Positions 15,678 to 24,123 of a stretch of 64,000 nt of DNA are shown in pieces (within the stretch, counting starts at the first letter, position 1; each line of letters starts with the position of its first letter). Both the position numbers and the translations under genes were made by a program. The notes under the pieces were generated by a model that made no database searches, was not told where the DNA came from, and was given only the letters and a program-made list of their open reading frames with translations. Origin of the DNA: Syntrophaceae bacterium UBA6087. Lineage in GTDB: Bacteria; Desulfobacterota; Desulfomonilia; UBA1062. Location: positions 1 to 64,000 of the forward strand of contig DIXF01000018.1 in the NCBI GenBank assembly GCA_002448235.1. The letters run 5' to 3'.

Positions 15678-15727
15678 CTAACCCCTCCCCTGTTGAAGAA
15701 CCTTGCGGCATATCATGCGCAGATATC

Positions 15728-15756
15728 TTTATACCTAAATTTCGCACCTGTTACAA
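15728..15756 (-). promoter_or_regulatory. Sigma70-type promoter of the receiver gene
   Basis: On the minus strand TTGTAA (15756 to 15751), 17 bases, TATAAA (15733 to 15728), about 50 bases upstream of the ATG at 15677. Confidence 0.5.
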
Positions 15757-15843
15757 ACACTATCGTAACGCCGAAGGGCATATTCCCGCAAGGTATCCGG
15801 CATTAAGCCTTTCCCTTGAGCAGTATTGCGGACAAACGGCGTA

Positions 15844-17307
15844 TTATGTGCCGGGCGTGATGATCCGCATGGTATTTGCGGTGCCCAGGTTCATGCAGGG
15901 GTCGCTCCTTACCAGGATGACCGCCTCCTGCACGCCCAGGAGCCCCTGTGCGCGGAGGTTGGTAATGATCTCCTCGTCCGAGGAGATCTCTCCCTTGGGA
16001 ACCGGATACACGCCGTACGAAAGGCATAAGGATTTGAGCGTTTTAAGATCCCTGCACAGGGCAAGTATCCATGCGTCGCTCTTGAGCCGGGAAATCCTCC
16101 TGGCCGTGCGTCCGCTCCTGCTGGGGACAACCACGGAACGCACCCCCAGCGAGATGGCCGAACGGATGACGTTCAGCGAGAGGGTGTCCTCGACGGTAGA
16201 GCCCGACAGCTCGACGGTCCGCATGATCGTATCGGGCACGACCGTGCCGGATACCACGGTCGACCTCCTGGTCTCGGCTGTCAGGGCGATCTTCGCGAGC
16301 ATGGAGAGAGCTTCTTCGGGATATTTGCCGATGGCCGTCTCCTCTGAGAGCATGACCGCATCGGTGCCGTCGTAGATGGCGTTGGCCGCATCGGTGACTT
16401 CGGCGCGGGTGGGCCGGGTATTGGCGGTCATGGATTCGAGCATCTGGGTGGCGGTGATGACCGGTTTCGATGCCAGGTTCGATTTCAGGATAAGCTGCTT
16501 CTGCACGATGGGGACTTCTTCGATGGCGATCTCCACGCCCAGGTCTCCCCGTGCCACCATGATCCCGTCGGAAGCCTCGATGATGCTATCGATATTGTTC
16601 AGGGCATCGGTGCGCTCGATCTTGGAAACGATAAAGATGTCGTGGCCCTTTGCCTTTGCGAACTCCCTGACCTTCACCACATCTTCGGGGGCACCGACAA
16701 AGGAAAGGCCGAACATGTCCACGCCCTGCTCCATTCCGAAGGACAGGAGCTCATAGTCTTTTTCCGTCACCGCCTTTGCGGTTACGTGAGAGTCCGGGAG
16801 GTTCATCCCTTTTTTCGAAAGCAGGGTCCCGCCGATGACGACTTCGCAGATGACGTCCTTGCCGGTTTTCTGCTCTGCCTTGAGCTCGATGAATCCGTCG
16901 TTCAGGAACACCCGGTCGCCGATGTTCACGCACTCGGGGAACTCCTCGAACTGCACCGGGATGAAAGAAGACGTGCCTTCCACCTCGCGTATGGTGAGCA
17001 CCACACGTTCTCCCTTTCTCAGGACGCACGATCCTCCCTTGATCTCGCCGATCCTGATTTTCGGTCCGGGCAGGTCGGCCAGGATCGCGACGTTCTTCTT
17101 CAGCTCCGCCGCTGTCTCCCTGATGGCCAGGATATCCTTTGCATGTTCCGAAGGCTCGCCGTGGCTGAAGTTGAGCCGCGCCACGTTCATGCCGGAGCTT
17201 ATGAGCCTGCGGAGCATGTCTCTGTCCCGGGAGGCCGGGCCGATGGTGCACACGATCTTGGTTTTATAACTCGGTAATGGAGTATTCATATTCATATGGT
17301 ATCCCAT
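15844..17307 (-). CDS. pyk: Pyruvate kinase
   Basis: 487 residues. It converts phosphoenolpyruvate and ADP to pyruvate and ATP. The N-terminal TKIVCTIGPASRDRD and ARLNFSHGEPSEH motifs bind substrate, the MVARGDLGVEIA region carries metal and substrate ligands, and ITATQMLESM is the pyruvate kinase signature. The C-terminal allosteric domain is complete. The ATG at 17307 gives MGYHMNMNTPLP; ATGs at 17295 (with GGGA upstream) or 17289 are equally possible. It follows the ecfT gene on the same strand by about 50 bases. Confidence 0.96.
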   Translation of the reverse strand: MGYHMNMNTPLPSYKTKIVCTIGPASRDRDMLRRLISSGMNVARLNFSHGEPSEHAKDILAIRETAAELKKNVAILADLPGPKIRIGEIKGGSCVLRKGERVVLTIREVEGTSSFIPVQFEEFPECVNIGDRVFLNDGFIELKAEQKTGKDVICEVVIGGTLLSKKGMNLPDSHVTAKAVTEKDYELLSFGMEQGVDMFGLSFVGAPEDVVKVREFAKAKGHDIFIVSKIERTDALNNIDSIIEASDGIMVARGDLGVEIAIEEVPIVQKQLILKSNLASKPVITATQMLESMTANTRPTRAEVTDAANAIYDGTDAVMLSEETAIGKYPEEALSMLAKIALTAETRRSTVVSGTVVPDTIMRTVELSGSTVEDTLSLNVIRSAISLGVRSVVVPSRSGRTARRISRLKSDAWILALCRDLKTLKSLCLSYGVYPVPKGEISSDEEIITNLRAQGLLGVQEAVILVRSDPCMNLGTANTMRIITPGT

Positions 17308-17359
17308 GGAAGGATCTTGTCAATAGCCGCCCGCATTTCTCCGGCCCTTCCCGCCTGGC

Positions 17360-18136
17360 CTAGAGACGGATCAAGGTGGCAAAGAGCACGGTCATCACAA
17401 CAAGGGACGCGAAATCCGCGAATCCTGCGCGCACCTGCTTCATCCTTGTCCTCTGAATGCCCGGCGTGTATCCGCGCAGCGTGAGCGCTATGGCGAGGTC
17501 GTCCGCGCGCCTGAACACGCTGTGGAGCAGGGGCACGAGGATCGGTACCAGCGAGCGCACCTTCCTCAGGAGCCCTCCGGTCTCGATGTCGACCCCCCTG
17601 GCCTTCTGGGCCTTGAGGATGCGGTCGGTCTCTTCGAACAACAGCGGGATGAACCGGATGGCCAGCATGATGAGCAGGGCGATCTCATCGATGGGCACCT
17701 TGAGGTATTTCAGCGGCTGCATGTACCACTCCATGGCCCAGACCATTTCCAGAGGAGAGGTGGTAAGCGTCATGAGCGTGGAAAGCCAGATTGCGGATAT
17801 GAGCTGGAACCCGACCTTGCCGCCGCTTTCCAGGCCCTGCCATGTGGCGTAGGGAATGGATGCAACGGGGTCTCCGGGTGTCATGAACACATGGAGAAGG
17901 GCGGTGAAGGCAAAGAGCCAGAAAAAGGGGACAAGCCCTTTTATGAGGCGTTTGAAGGGGATGCGGGAGGCCATGCTCAAAAAGATGCAGAGAAGAAAGA
18001 ACAAGGCCAGGCCGACGGCAGTGTCGATCTGGAATGCGGCTCCGATCCCGAGCCCCATGAGGAAGAGCTTTATCCTCGGGTCTGCCTTATGGACAGCCGA
18101 CTCTCCGGGCAGGTACTGGCCAAGGGTCGCCCTCAT
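17360..18136 (-). CDS. ecfT: Energy-coupling factor transporter transmembrane protein (EcfT/CbiQ family)
   Basis: 258 residues with about five to six membrane spans. The family's Ala-Arg-Gly and coupling-helix region appears as LKAQKARGVDI and IALTLRGYTPG, the two short cytoplasmic motifs that contact the ATPases. In ECF importers this subunit joins a substrate-binding S component to two ATPases to import vitamins or metals. Neither ATPase (EcfA) nor S component is next to it here, so it is either a shared T component or works with genes elsewhere. The start ATG at 18136 follows GAGGGGTT. It sits between the asd-like gene and pyk on the same strand. Confidence 0.88.
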   Translation of the reverse strand: MRATLGQYLPGESAVHKADPRIKLFLMGLGIGAAFQIDTAVGLALFFLLCIFLSMASRIPFKRLIKGLVPFFWLFAFTALLHVFMTPGDPVASIPYATWQGLESGGKVGFQLISAIWLSTLMTLTTSPLEMVWAMEWYMQPLKYLKVPIDEIALLIMLAIRFIPLLFEETDRILKAQKARGVDIETGGLLRKVRSLVPILVPLLHSVFRRADDLAIALTLRGYTPGIQRTRMKQVRAGFADFASLVVMTVLFATLIRL

Positions 18137-18212
18137 AACCCCTCGTCACCGGGCATGCATGTTCAACCGCTGTCTGTGAGCGTTCATGAGATGTCGCCGT
18201 TCTCCCGCATAC

Positions 18213-19223
18213 TCATGCCGGGGAGATAACCTGCTCGGCTATCTGGACGGCGTTCAACGCCGCTCCCTTGCGGACGTTGTCCATAACGGTCCACAGGACG
18301 ATGCCGTTTTCCGCAGAGAGGTCCTCACGTACCCGGCCCACGAAGCATTCGTCCTTGCCCGTTGCATAGACCGCGAGCGGATAGGTCCCTGCTGAAGGAT
18401 TGTCTTCCACATCGACACCGGGGGAACCTTTCAGCACGGTCCTCACCTGTTCGGGGGAGATCTTCCGGATGGTCTCGATGTTCACCGACTGCGAATGCGA
18501 AAAGAACAGCGGAATGTGGACCGTGGTTGCAGAGATCCTGATCTTGTCTCCATCCAGGACCTTTTTCGTCTCTCCGATGATCTGCATTTCTTCCGTGGTG
18601 TAGGCGTTATCGAGAAAGCCGCCCACCTGGGGGATCGCATCGAACGCTATCTGGTGCTGAAACACGGACGACTGCGTTTCGCGGAAGTTGAACAGATCGG
18701 CTATCTGCTCGGTAAGCTCGTTCATGGCCCCTTCTCCCGCATCCGAGACCGCCTGGTACGTGGAGAGGATAACCCTTCTGACCCCGGCCTTCTTGTGGAT
18801 CGGATAGAGCGCCAGCGCCAGCTGGATCGCGGAAGCGCCCGGACAGGCTATGACGCCTTTGTGTCCGGCCATCCTGTGGAGATTGATTTCAGGAACGACG
18901 AGCGGTACGTCTTCTTCCATGCGGAAGGCATCGGAGGTATCGATCACCACGGCTCCCTTTTCCGCCGCGGTCCGGACAAACTCCCGGCTTACCCTGCTCC
19001 CTGCGACGAATATGGCGATGTCGATGCCGTCGAACGATTTCCCGTCGAGATACCGTGCCGGGATATCCTGGTTCATGAACTGGACGCACCCCATAGCCGA
19101 TCCCTTTTTCTCCAGGGGAACGAGCTCCCTGACCGGGAAGTTCCGCTCTTCGAGGATCCGTACGACTTCGGCTCCGGCCGGCGTTTCAGCTCCCACGACA
19201 GCAACGCGATAGCCTGGTGTCAT
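18213..19223 (-). CDS. Aspartate-semialdehyde dehydrogenase-like protein lacking the catalytic cysteine
   Basis: 336 residues, the full length of the family. The NAD(P)-binding loop is VVGAETPAGAEV (about 9-20), and STYQAVSDAG (about 154-163) carries the active-site Gln. The catalytic motif, normally ACPNCSTIQ, reads ACPGASAIQ (126-134): the nucleophilic Cys is Ala130 and the preceding Asn is Gly. The substrate-binding Arg of the VRIP motif is His236 (VHIP), while the catalytic His243 (FSHSQS) remains. It is therefore a Usg-like paralogue, probably not a working dehydrogenase. It is at the 3' end of the leuCD operon, 112 bases after leuD. The start at 19223 follows AAAGGAATATC. Confidence 0.85.
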   Translation of the reverse strand: MTPGYRVAVVGAETPAGAEVVRILEERNFPVRELVPLEKKGSAMGCVQFMNQDIPARYLDGKSFDGIDIAIFVAGSRVSREFVRTAAEKGAVVIDTSDAFRMEEDVPLVVPEINLHRMAGHKGVIACPGASAIQLALALYPIHKKAGVRRVILSTYQAVSDAGEGAMNELTEQIADLFNFRETQSSVFQHQIAFDAIPQVGGFLDNAYTTEEMQIIGETKKVLDGDKIRISATTVHIPLFFSHSQSVNIETIRKISPEQVRTVLKGSPGVDVEDNPSAGTYPLAVYATGKDECFVGRVREDLSAENGIVLWTVMDNVRKGAALNAVQIAEQVISPA

Positions 19224-19255
19224 GATATTCCTTTCGCTCCTTCCAGAAGCTTCAC

Positions 19256-19275
19256 CAGGGGGATGAGTCCCCCTG
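19256..19275. other. Intercistronic hairpin between leuD and asd-like gene
   Basis: CAGGGGGA (19256-19263) pairs perfectly with TCCCCCTG (19268-19275) around a TGAG loop. There is no T-tract in either direction, so termination by the standard mechanism is unlikely; processing or mRNA stabilisation is possible. Confidence 0.55.
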
Positions 19276-19335
19276 TTCCCACTTCAAAATAATAAATCAG
19301 GGGATGGACATTCTCAAACGCGTGAGCCCCCGGCT

Positions 19336-19830
19336 CTAGATCCCGCCCCTTTTCCGGATGTGCTCCATGAGGCCGCCGTCTTCGATGAGCTGCTGCATGA
19401 ATGCCGGAATGGGTTTTGCGGTGTACTTTTTCCCGGAGGTCAGGTTGGTGATTACGCCGGTGGAGGCCTCCACCTCGACGCTGTCCCCTTCTTTGATCTC
19501 GGCCGATGCCTCGTCCGATTCGAATATGGGCAGGCCCATATTGAAGCTGTTCCGGAAAAAGATCCGGGCAAAGCTCGATGCGATAACGCAGCTCACCCCG
19601 CAGGCCTTGATGGCGATGGGGGCATGCTCCCGCGAAGATCCGCATCCGAAGTTCTTGCCCGCTACGATGATATCGCCCTTCCGTACCCTGGAAGCGAAAC
19701 CCGGGTCCGCGTCTTCCATGCAGTGCTTTCCCAGATGCTCGGGGTCCGACATGTTCAGGTAACGCGCAGGGATGATGGCATCGGTGTCCACGTCGTTTCC
19801 GAAGCGGTATGCCCGTCCGTGAAATTTCAT
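19336..19830 (-). CDS. leuD: 3-isopropylmalate dehydratase small subunit
   Basis: 164 residues, the short LeuD form. Motifs seen are FGNDVDTDAIIPARYL (about 11-26) and NFGCGSSREHAPIA (about 59-72), which contact substrate, and SFARIFFRNSFNMGLPI. With LeuC it isomerises 2-isopropylmalate to 3-isopropylmalate in leucine synthesis. The start ATG at 19830 overlaps the leuC stop (ATGA), and its GAGGAGG site lies inside leuC. The subunits are therefore translationally coupled. Confidence 0.96.
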   Translation of the reverse strand: MKFHGRAYRFGNDVDTDAIIPARYLNMSDPEHLGKHCMEDADPGFASRVRKGDIIVAGKNFGCGSSREHAPIAIKACGVSCVIASSFARIFFRNSFNMGLPIFESDEASAEIKEGDSVEVEASTGVITNLTSGKKYTAKPIPAFMQQLIEDGGLMEHIRKRGGI

Positions 19831-21092
19831 GATGCCACCTCCTCAGGCGAAGATATCTTGCCGGTAACTGCCGAAGCCGCCGCCACAGCCGGACCTGAAA
19901 GGTAGACCTCGCTTGCCGGGTCGCCCATCCGTCCGACGAAATTGCGGTTCGTCGTGGCCAGGGACTTCTCGCCCTTGGCGAGTATTCCCATGTGGCCGCC
20001 GAGGCACGGTCCGCAGGTGGGAGGGCCTATGATGGCGCCGGACTCCAGGAAGGTCCTGATGAGGCCTTCGGCTTCCGCCTGCAGGAATACTTCGGGCGTT
20101 GCCGGCAGCACGATGCAGCGGAGTCCCCTGGCGACCTTCTGCCCCTTCAAGATCCCGGCGGCAACGCGCAGGTCTTCGATCCTGCCGTTCGTACAGGAGC
20201 CGATGACCACCTGGTCGATCCTTACCTCTCCCGCCTCGCTGACAGGCCTGGCGTTTTCGGGCAGGTGAGGGAACGCTACCTGGGGCTCGATGTTCGCGCA
20301 GTCGAACTCGGTAATCGATTCATAGCGTGCGTCCGCATCGCTCTCGTAGACCGTATAGGGCCTTTTTGCCCGTTGTTTGACGTACGCGACGGTCTTCTCG
20401 TCCGCCTTGATGATCCCTGCCTTGGCGCCCGCCTCGATGGCCATGTTCGACATGGTCAGCCGGTTGCTCACATCCAGGGAGGTTATTGCCGGTCCCTCGA
20501 TCTCGAGCACGCGGTAGAGGCCGCCGTCCACGCCGATCCTCCCTATGAGGTAAAGGATAAGATCCTTGCCGCCGACCCAGGGGAGGAGGTCGCCTTTGAA
20601 GATGAACTTCATGCTCTCGGGCACCTTCATCCAGGCCTGGGCCGTGAGCATGGCGGCGGCCAGATCGGTGCTGCCGACGCCGGTTGCGAAAGCGCCCAGT
20701 GCGCCGTAGGTGCAGGTGTGGCTGTCCGCGCCGATGATCATGTCCCCGGGCAGCACCAGGCCCTTCTCGGGAAGCAGGGCATGCTCGACGCCGGCGTCGC
20801 CGCCGTCGAAGAAATTCTTCACTTCGTGCTTCCTGGCGAAGTCCCTGACCATCTTGCACTGGTTGGCCGAAGCGATGTCCTTGTTCGGCGTGAAGTGGTC
20901 GAGGACGAACACGATCTTGTCCGAGTCGGCAAGCCTGCCCGCAGACTTTGCCTCGAATTCCCTGATGGCGATCGGCGCGGTGATGTCGTTCGATAGCGCG
21001 ACATCCAGGTTCACCTTGATGATGTCGCCCGGTTCGATGCCCCTCGCATCCGTGTGGGCCGCGAGTATCTTTTCAGCTATGGTCAATCCCAA
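19827..21092 (-). CDS. leuC: 3-isopropylmalate dehydratase large subunit
   Basis: About 421 residues of the aconitase superfamily. The three 4Fe-4S ligands are in GSCTNGRIEDL and PTCGPCLGGH. SHTCTYGALGAFATGVGSTD is the aconitase signature. It works with LeuD. I chose the TTG at 21092 (MGLTIAEKILA), 10 bases after AGGAGG; the ATG at 21116 would place the Shine-Dalgarno inside the coding region. The length fits the bacterial/archaeal short LeuC class (about 420 residues) rather than the 470-residue class. Confidence 0.95.
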   Translation of the reverse strand: MGLTIAEKILAAHTDARGIEPGDIIKVNLDVALSNDITAPIAIREFEAKSAGRLADSDKIVFVLDHFTPNKDIASANQCKMVRDFARKHEVKNFFDGGDAGVEHALLPEKGLVLPGDMIIGADSHTCTYGALGAFATGVGSTDLAAAMLTAQAWMKVPESMKFIFKGDLLPWVGGKDLILYLIGRIGVDGGLYRVLEIEGPAITSLDVSNRLTMSNMAIEAGAKAGIIKADEKTVAYVKQRAKRPYTVYESDADARYESITEFDCANIEPQVAFPHLPENARPVSEAGEVRIDQVVIGSCTNGRIEDLRVAAGILKGQKVARGLRCIVLPATPEVFLQAEAEGLIRTFLESGAIIGPPTCGPCLGGHMGILAKGEKSLATTNRNFVGRMGDPASEVYLSGPAVAAASAVTGKISSPEEVAS

Positions 21093-21198
21093 TGTCGTCT
21101 TTCCTCCTGTGTGCAAAATATCGAATGTCGGTTTTGATTTCCTGCCGGCGAGAGAATGGATCGCGTGCTCGTGAAGCGGATACAGCGGGTACCCGCTG

Positions 21199-21987
21199 TC
21201 ACACCCGGTTGTTTTCCCCTGCGGCGCGATCGTTCACGGTTCCTTTCTCTTCCTTCCTTTCCTTGAGATACTCGCGGACATGCATTGCCCCGTTCCAGAT
21301 CAGTCCGCCGACAATGAACAGCATGGTCAGCGCAAAGATCATCACTTCGGGATTCAATGCCACGACCACGAGAACCAGGAGACCGGCGACCAGGAGCTGG
21401 AAGGGATGGGCCTGGATGTACGTGATGTGCTTGAAGCTGGGATACCGGATCGTGCTCACCATGAGGAAGGCGAGGATATACATGCCGACCAGGATGATTG
21501 CGGGAGGTATGTAGCCGACGATCCCGGAAAAGAGCACGACGCCGCAGACGGCTGCCGCCGCCATGGGGATGGGGAGACCCGTGAACGAGGAATTGTCGTG
21601 CGATACTTCGGTGTTGAACCTGGCAAGCCGTAAAGCCCCGCAGGCAACGAACAGAAAGCTCGCGATAAAGCCCAGGCGCCCGAACTGGTTGACCTGCCAG
21701 AGGTAGGCCATGAGGGCGGGCGCCACGCCGAACGCCACCAGGTCGCACAGGGAATCGTATTCCTTGCCGAAGGGGGACTCCGAGTTGGTCGCCCGTGCCA
21801 CTCTGCCGTCGATTCCGTCGATAAAGCCGGCGATGAGGATCAGGACGGCCGCCATGACGAACCTCCCTTTCAGGGCAAACGATATGGAGTAAAAACCGCA
21901 GAAAAGGCTCATGGTGGTGATGAAGTTGGGCAGGAACGGGACCCTGCGCTTATTTTCCGCAATCTTCTGCCTGTGCCTTCTGTTCAT
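21199..21987 (-). CDS. pssA: CDP-diacylglycerol--serine O-phosphatidyltransferase
   Basis: 262 residues with several membrane spans. The CDP-alcohol phosphatidyltransferase signature is complete: DGRVAR, eight residues, G, three, D, three, D (FGKEYDSLCD). It makes phosphatidylserine from CDP-diacylglycerol and serine, the substrate of the decarboxylase encoded just upstream. The ATG at 21987 overlaps the psd stop (ATGA) and has GGAGGAAAGAG before it. Both phospholipid genes are embedded in an operon for branched-chain amino acids, an arrangement seen in other Deltaproteobacteria. Confidence 0.94.
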   Translation of the reverse strand: MNRRHRQKIAENKRRVPFLPNFITTMSLFCGFYSISFALKGRFVMAAVLILIAGFIDGIDGRVARATNSESPFGKEYDSLCDLVAFGVAPALMAYLWQVNQFGRLGFIASFLFVACGALRLARFNTEVSHDNSSFTGLPIPMAAAAVCGVVLFSGIVGYIPPAIILVGMYILAFLMVSTIRYPSFKHITYIQAHPFQLLVAGLLVLVVVALNPEVMIFALTMLFIVGGLIWNGAMHVREYLKERKEEKGTVNDRAAGENNRV

Positions 21988-22598
21988 ATCTCTTTCCTCC
22001 CGAGGACGGTCTCACCTGCAACGGCCGTATCCCCCTTGTTCACGACGACCTTCATGGACGGAGGCATGAAGCACTCCAGCAGCGATCCGAACCGGATGAG
22101 CCCCATCCTCTCGCCGGCCGTCACCGTGTCGCCGACTTCCGGGAAGCAGGATATCCGCCTGGCTATGAGGCCCGCGACCTGGTCGACCCGGTATGTTCCG
22201 TCTTCATTTTTGATATAGAGCATCATGCGCTCGTTGGCTTCGGTCTTCTTGCCCAGATGAGCCATATGGAACTTCCCCGGCCGGTAGCGCTTCTCCACGA
22301 CCACGCCGCTCACAGGAAAGCGGTTCACGTGCACGTTGAACACGGACATGAAGATCGCGACCTTGGTGCACTTGCCCACGAACTCGTCTTCTGTCTCCGC
22401 AATGTCGATGATCTTCCCGTCCGCAGGCGACAGCACGGTGTCTCCCCCCGCTGGTACCACCCGCTCCGGATCGCGGAAAAACCAGACCACGAACATCACC
22501 GGGGCGAGCGCAAAAATACGGAGCCTGGTCAGGAACAGGAGCAGCGAGATCAGGCCGGATATAAAAATGAAGGGAAGACCCTCTTTGCGGATTTTCAC
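21984..22598 (-). CDS. psd: Phosphatidylserine decarboxylase proenzyme (short form)
   Basis: 204 residues, the short, archaeal-type class. Two N-terminal hydrophobic segments (about 10-40) anchor it. The C-terminal GLIRFGSLLE holds the Gly-Ser self-cleavage site that creates the pyruvoyl cofactor. It converts phosphatidylserine to phosphatidylethanolamine. The start is a GTG at 22598, directly after the ilvC stop, with AAGGAG six bases before. It overlaps pssA by 4 bases. Confidence 0.93.
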   Translation of the reverse strand: MKIRKEGLPFIFISGLISLLLFLTRLRIFALAPVMFVVWFFRDPERVVPAGGDTVLSPADGKIIDIAETEDEFVGKCTKVAIFMSVFNVHVNRFPVSGVVVEKRYRPGKFHMAHLGKKTEANERMMLYIKNEDGTYRVDQVAGLIARRISCFPEVGDTVTAGERMGLIRFGSLLECFMPPSMKVVVNKGDTAVAGETVLGRKEI

Positions 22599-23615
22599 CT
22601 AGTTCTCCTTCTTGTTGACCTTCCGGTCTTTCTGGATCCAGGGCATCATTGCCCTGAGCTTCTCGCCCACCTTCTCGATCTGGTGGGCCTCGCCCTTTTT
22701 CGTCAGGGCATTGAACATCGGCCGTCCGGCCCTGTTCTCAAGGATCCACTCCTTGGCGAAGCTGCCGTCCTGGATTTCCCTGAGGATGGTTTTCATGGTC
22801 TGCTTGACCTCGTCGGTCACGACGCGGGGCCCGCGGGTAAGGTCGCCGTACTGGGCAGTGTTGCTGATGGAGTAACGCATGTTCGAGATCCCGCCTTCGT
22901 AGATGAGGTCCACGATGAGCTTGAGCTCGTGCAGGCATTCGAAGTACGCCATCTCGGGCGCGTAGCCTGCCTCGACCAGCGTTTCGAAACCGGCCTGGAT
23001 AAGCGCCGTCGCACCGCCGCATAATACGGCCTGCTCGCCGAAGAGGTCGGTCTCTGTTTCCTCGGCAAAGGTGGTTTCGAGGATGCCGGCCTTGCCGCCG
23101 CCGATGGCACATGCATACGAAAGAGCGAGGTCCTTGGTGTCGCCCTTCACGTCCTTTTCCACGGCGATGAGCATGGGCACGCCCCTGCCCTGGGTATATT
23201 CATAGCGCACCATGTGGCCGGGCGATTTCGGGGCCACCATGAAGCAGCTTACACCCTCGGGCGGCCTGATCTGGCCGTAGTGGACGTTGAACCCGTGTGC
23301 GAAGACGAGATACTTGCCTTTTTTCAGGTACGGCTCGATATCGGCCGCATAGACGCCTGCCTGGAGCTCGTCCGGAAGAAGGATCATAATCACGTCGGCC
23401 CACTTCGCGGCCTCGGAGGTGGTCATGACTTTGAGCCCGGCACCTTCGGCCTTTTTCTTGGAAAGGCTTCCTTCCCGGAGTCCGATGACCACGTTTACCC
23501 CTGACTCCTTGAGGTTATTGGAATGGGCAAAGCCCTGGGAGCCATACCCCATGACTGCAACCTTCTTTGACTTGATGAGCTTCAGATCGGCATCCTTATC
23601 GTAGTAGACCTTCAT
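22599..23615 (-). CDS. ilvC: Ketol-acid reductoisomerase (NADP+)
   Basis: 338 residues, class I length. The nucleotide-binding GYGSQGFAHSNNLKESG (about 24-40) is followed by DEVKQTM and the metal-binding DLFGEQAVLCGG and ECLHELKLI regions. It converts 2-acetolactate or 2-aceto-2-hydroxybutyrate to the dihydroxy acid in valine, leucine and isoleucine synthesis. The start ATG shares one base with the ilvN stop (TAATG). The enzyme is cytoplasmic. Confidence 0.97.
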   Translation of the reverse strand: MKVYYDKDADLKLIKSKKVAVMGYGSQGFAHSNNLKESGVNVVIGLREGSLSKKKAEGAGLKVMTTSEAAKWADVIMILLPDELQAGVYAADIEPYLKKGKYLVFAHGFNVHYGQIRPPEGVSCFMVAPKSPGHMVRYEYTQGRGVPMLIAVEKDVKGDTKDLALSYACAIGGGKAGILETTFAEETETDLFGEQAVLCGGATALIQAGFETLVEAGYAPEMAYFECLHELKLIVDLIYEGGISNMRYSISNTAQYGDLTRGPRVVTDEVKQTMKTILREIQDGSFAKEWILENRAGRPMFNALTKKGEAHQIEKVGEKLRAMMPWIQKDRKVNKKEN

Positions 23616-24112
23616 TATGACAACTTCCTCCTTCCTTGCATTTCTCTTTCCATGACTACCGTTCCGGTGCGGACGAAATCGAGTATCCCGATGGGGGTAA
23701 GTATCTCGATGAAGCCTTCGAGCTTGCTCTTATCTCCCGTGAGGCTCAAGGTATATGAGTTCGGGGATATATCGATGACCTTTGCCCTGAATATTTCCGC
23801 AATCCTTAAGACCTCTGCACGGGTTTCCTGCTCGGCCTTTACCTTTATAACGATCATTTCCCTCTCGACATAGTCTTTGCCGGCGCAGTCCACAACCTTG
23901 ATGACGTTGATGAGCTTGTTCAGCTGCTTCTTGATCTGCTCGAGGACCTGCTCGTTGCCGGTGGTGGTGATGATGACCTTCGACTTTGACGGGTCCAGCG
24001 TCGGAGCGACCGAGAGGGATTCTATGTTGAATCCCCTGCCGGAAAACAGCCCCACGACCCGGGAAAGTACCCCTGCCTGGTTTTCCACAAGAACTGAAAT
24101 TGCGTGCCTCAT
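23615..24112 (-). CDS. ilvN: Acetolactate synthase small (regulatory) subunit
   Basis: 165 residues with an N-terminal ACT domain (HAISVLVENQAGVLSRVVGLF, split here as HAISVLVENQAG and LSRVVGLFSGRGF) and the C-terminal ALS_ss domain. It binds valine and regulates the catalytic IlvB subunit encoded immediately upstream. I chose the ATG at 24112, with GAGGGATATCTTT before it; an ATG at 24127 would overlap ilvB. There is 11 bp between the ilvB stop and this start. Confidence 0.96.
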   Translation of the reverse strand: MRHAISVLVENQAGVLSRVVGLFSGRGFNIESLSVAPTLDPSKSKVIITTTGNEQVLEQIKKQLNKLINVIKVVDCAGKDYVEREMIVIKVKAEQETRAEVLRIAEIFRAKVIDISPNSYTLSLTGDKSKLEGFIEILTPIGILDFVRTGTVVMEREMQGRRKLS

Positions 24113-24123
24113 AAAGATATCCC

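Noticed and set aside
19256..19275. Terminator between leuD and the asd-like gene
   Set aside because: The stem is perfect but lacks a T-tract in both directions.
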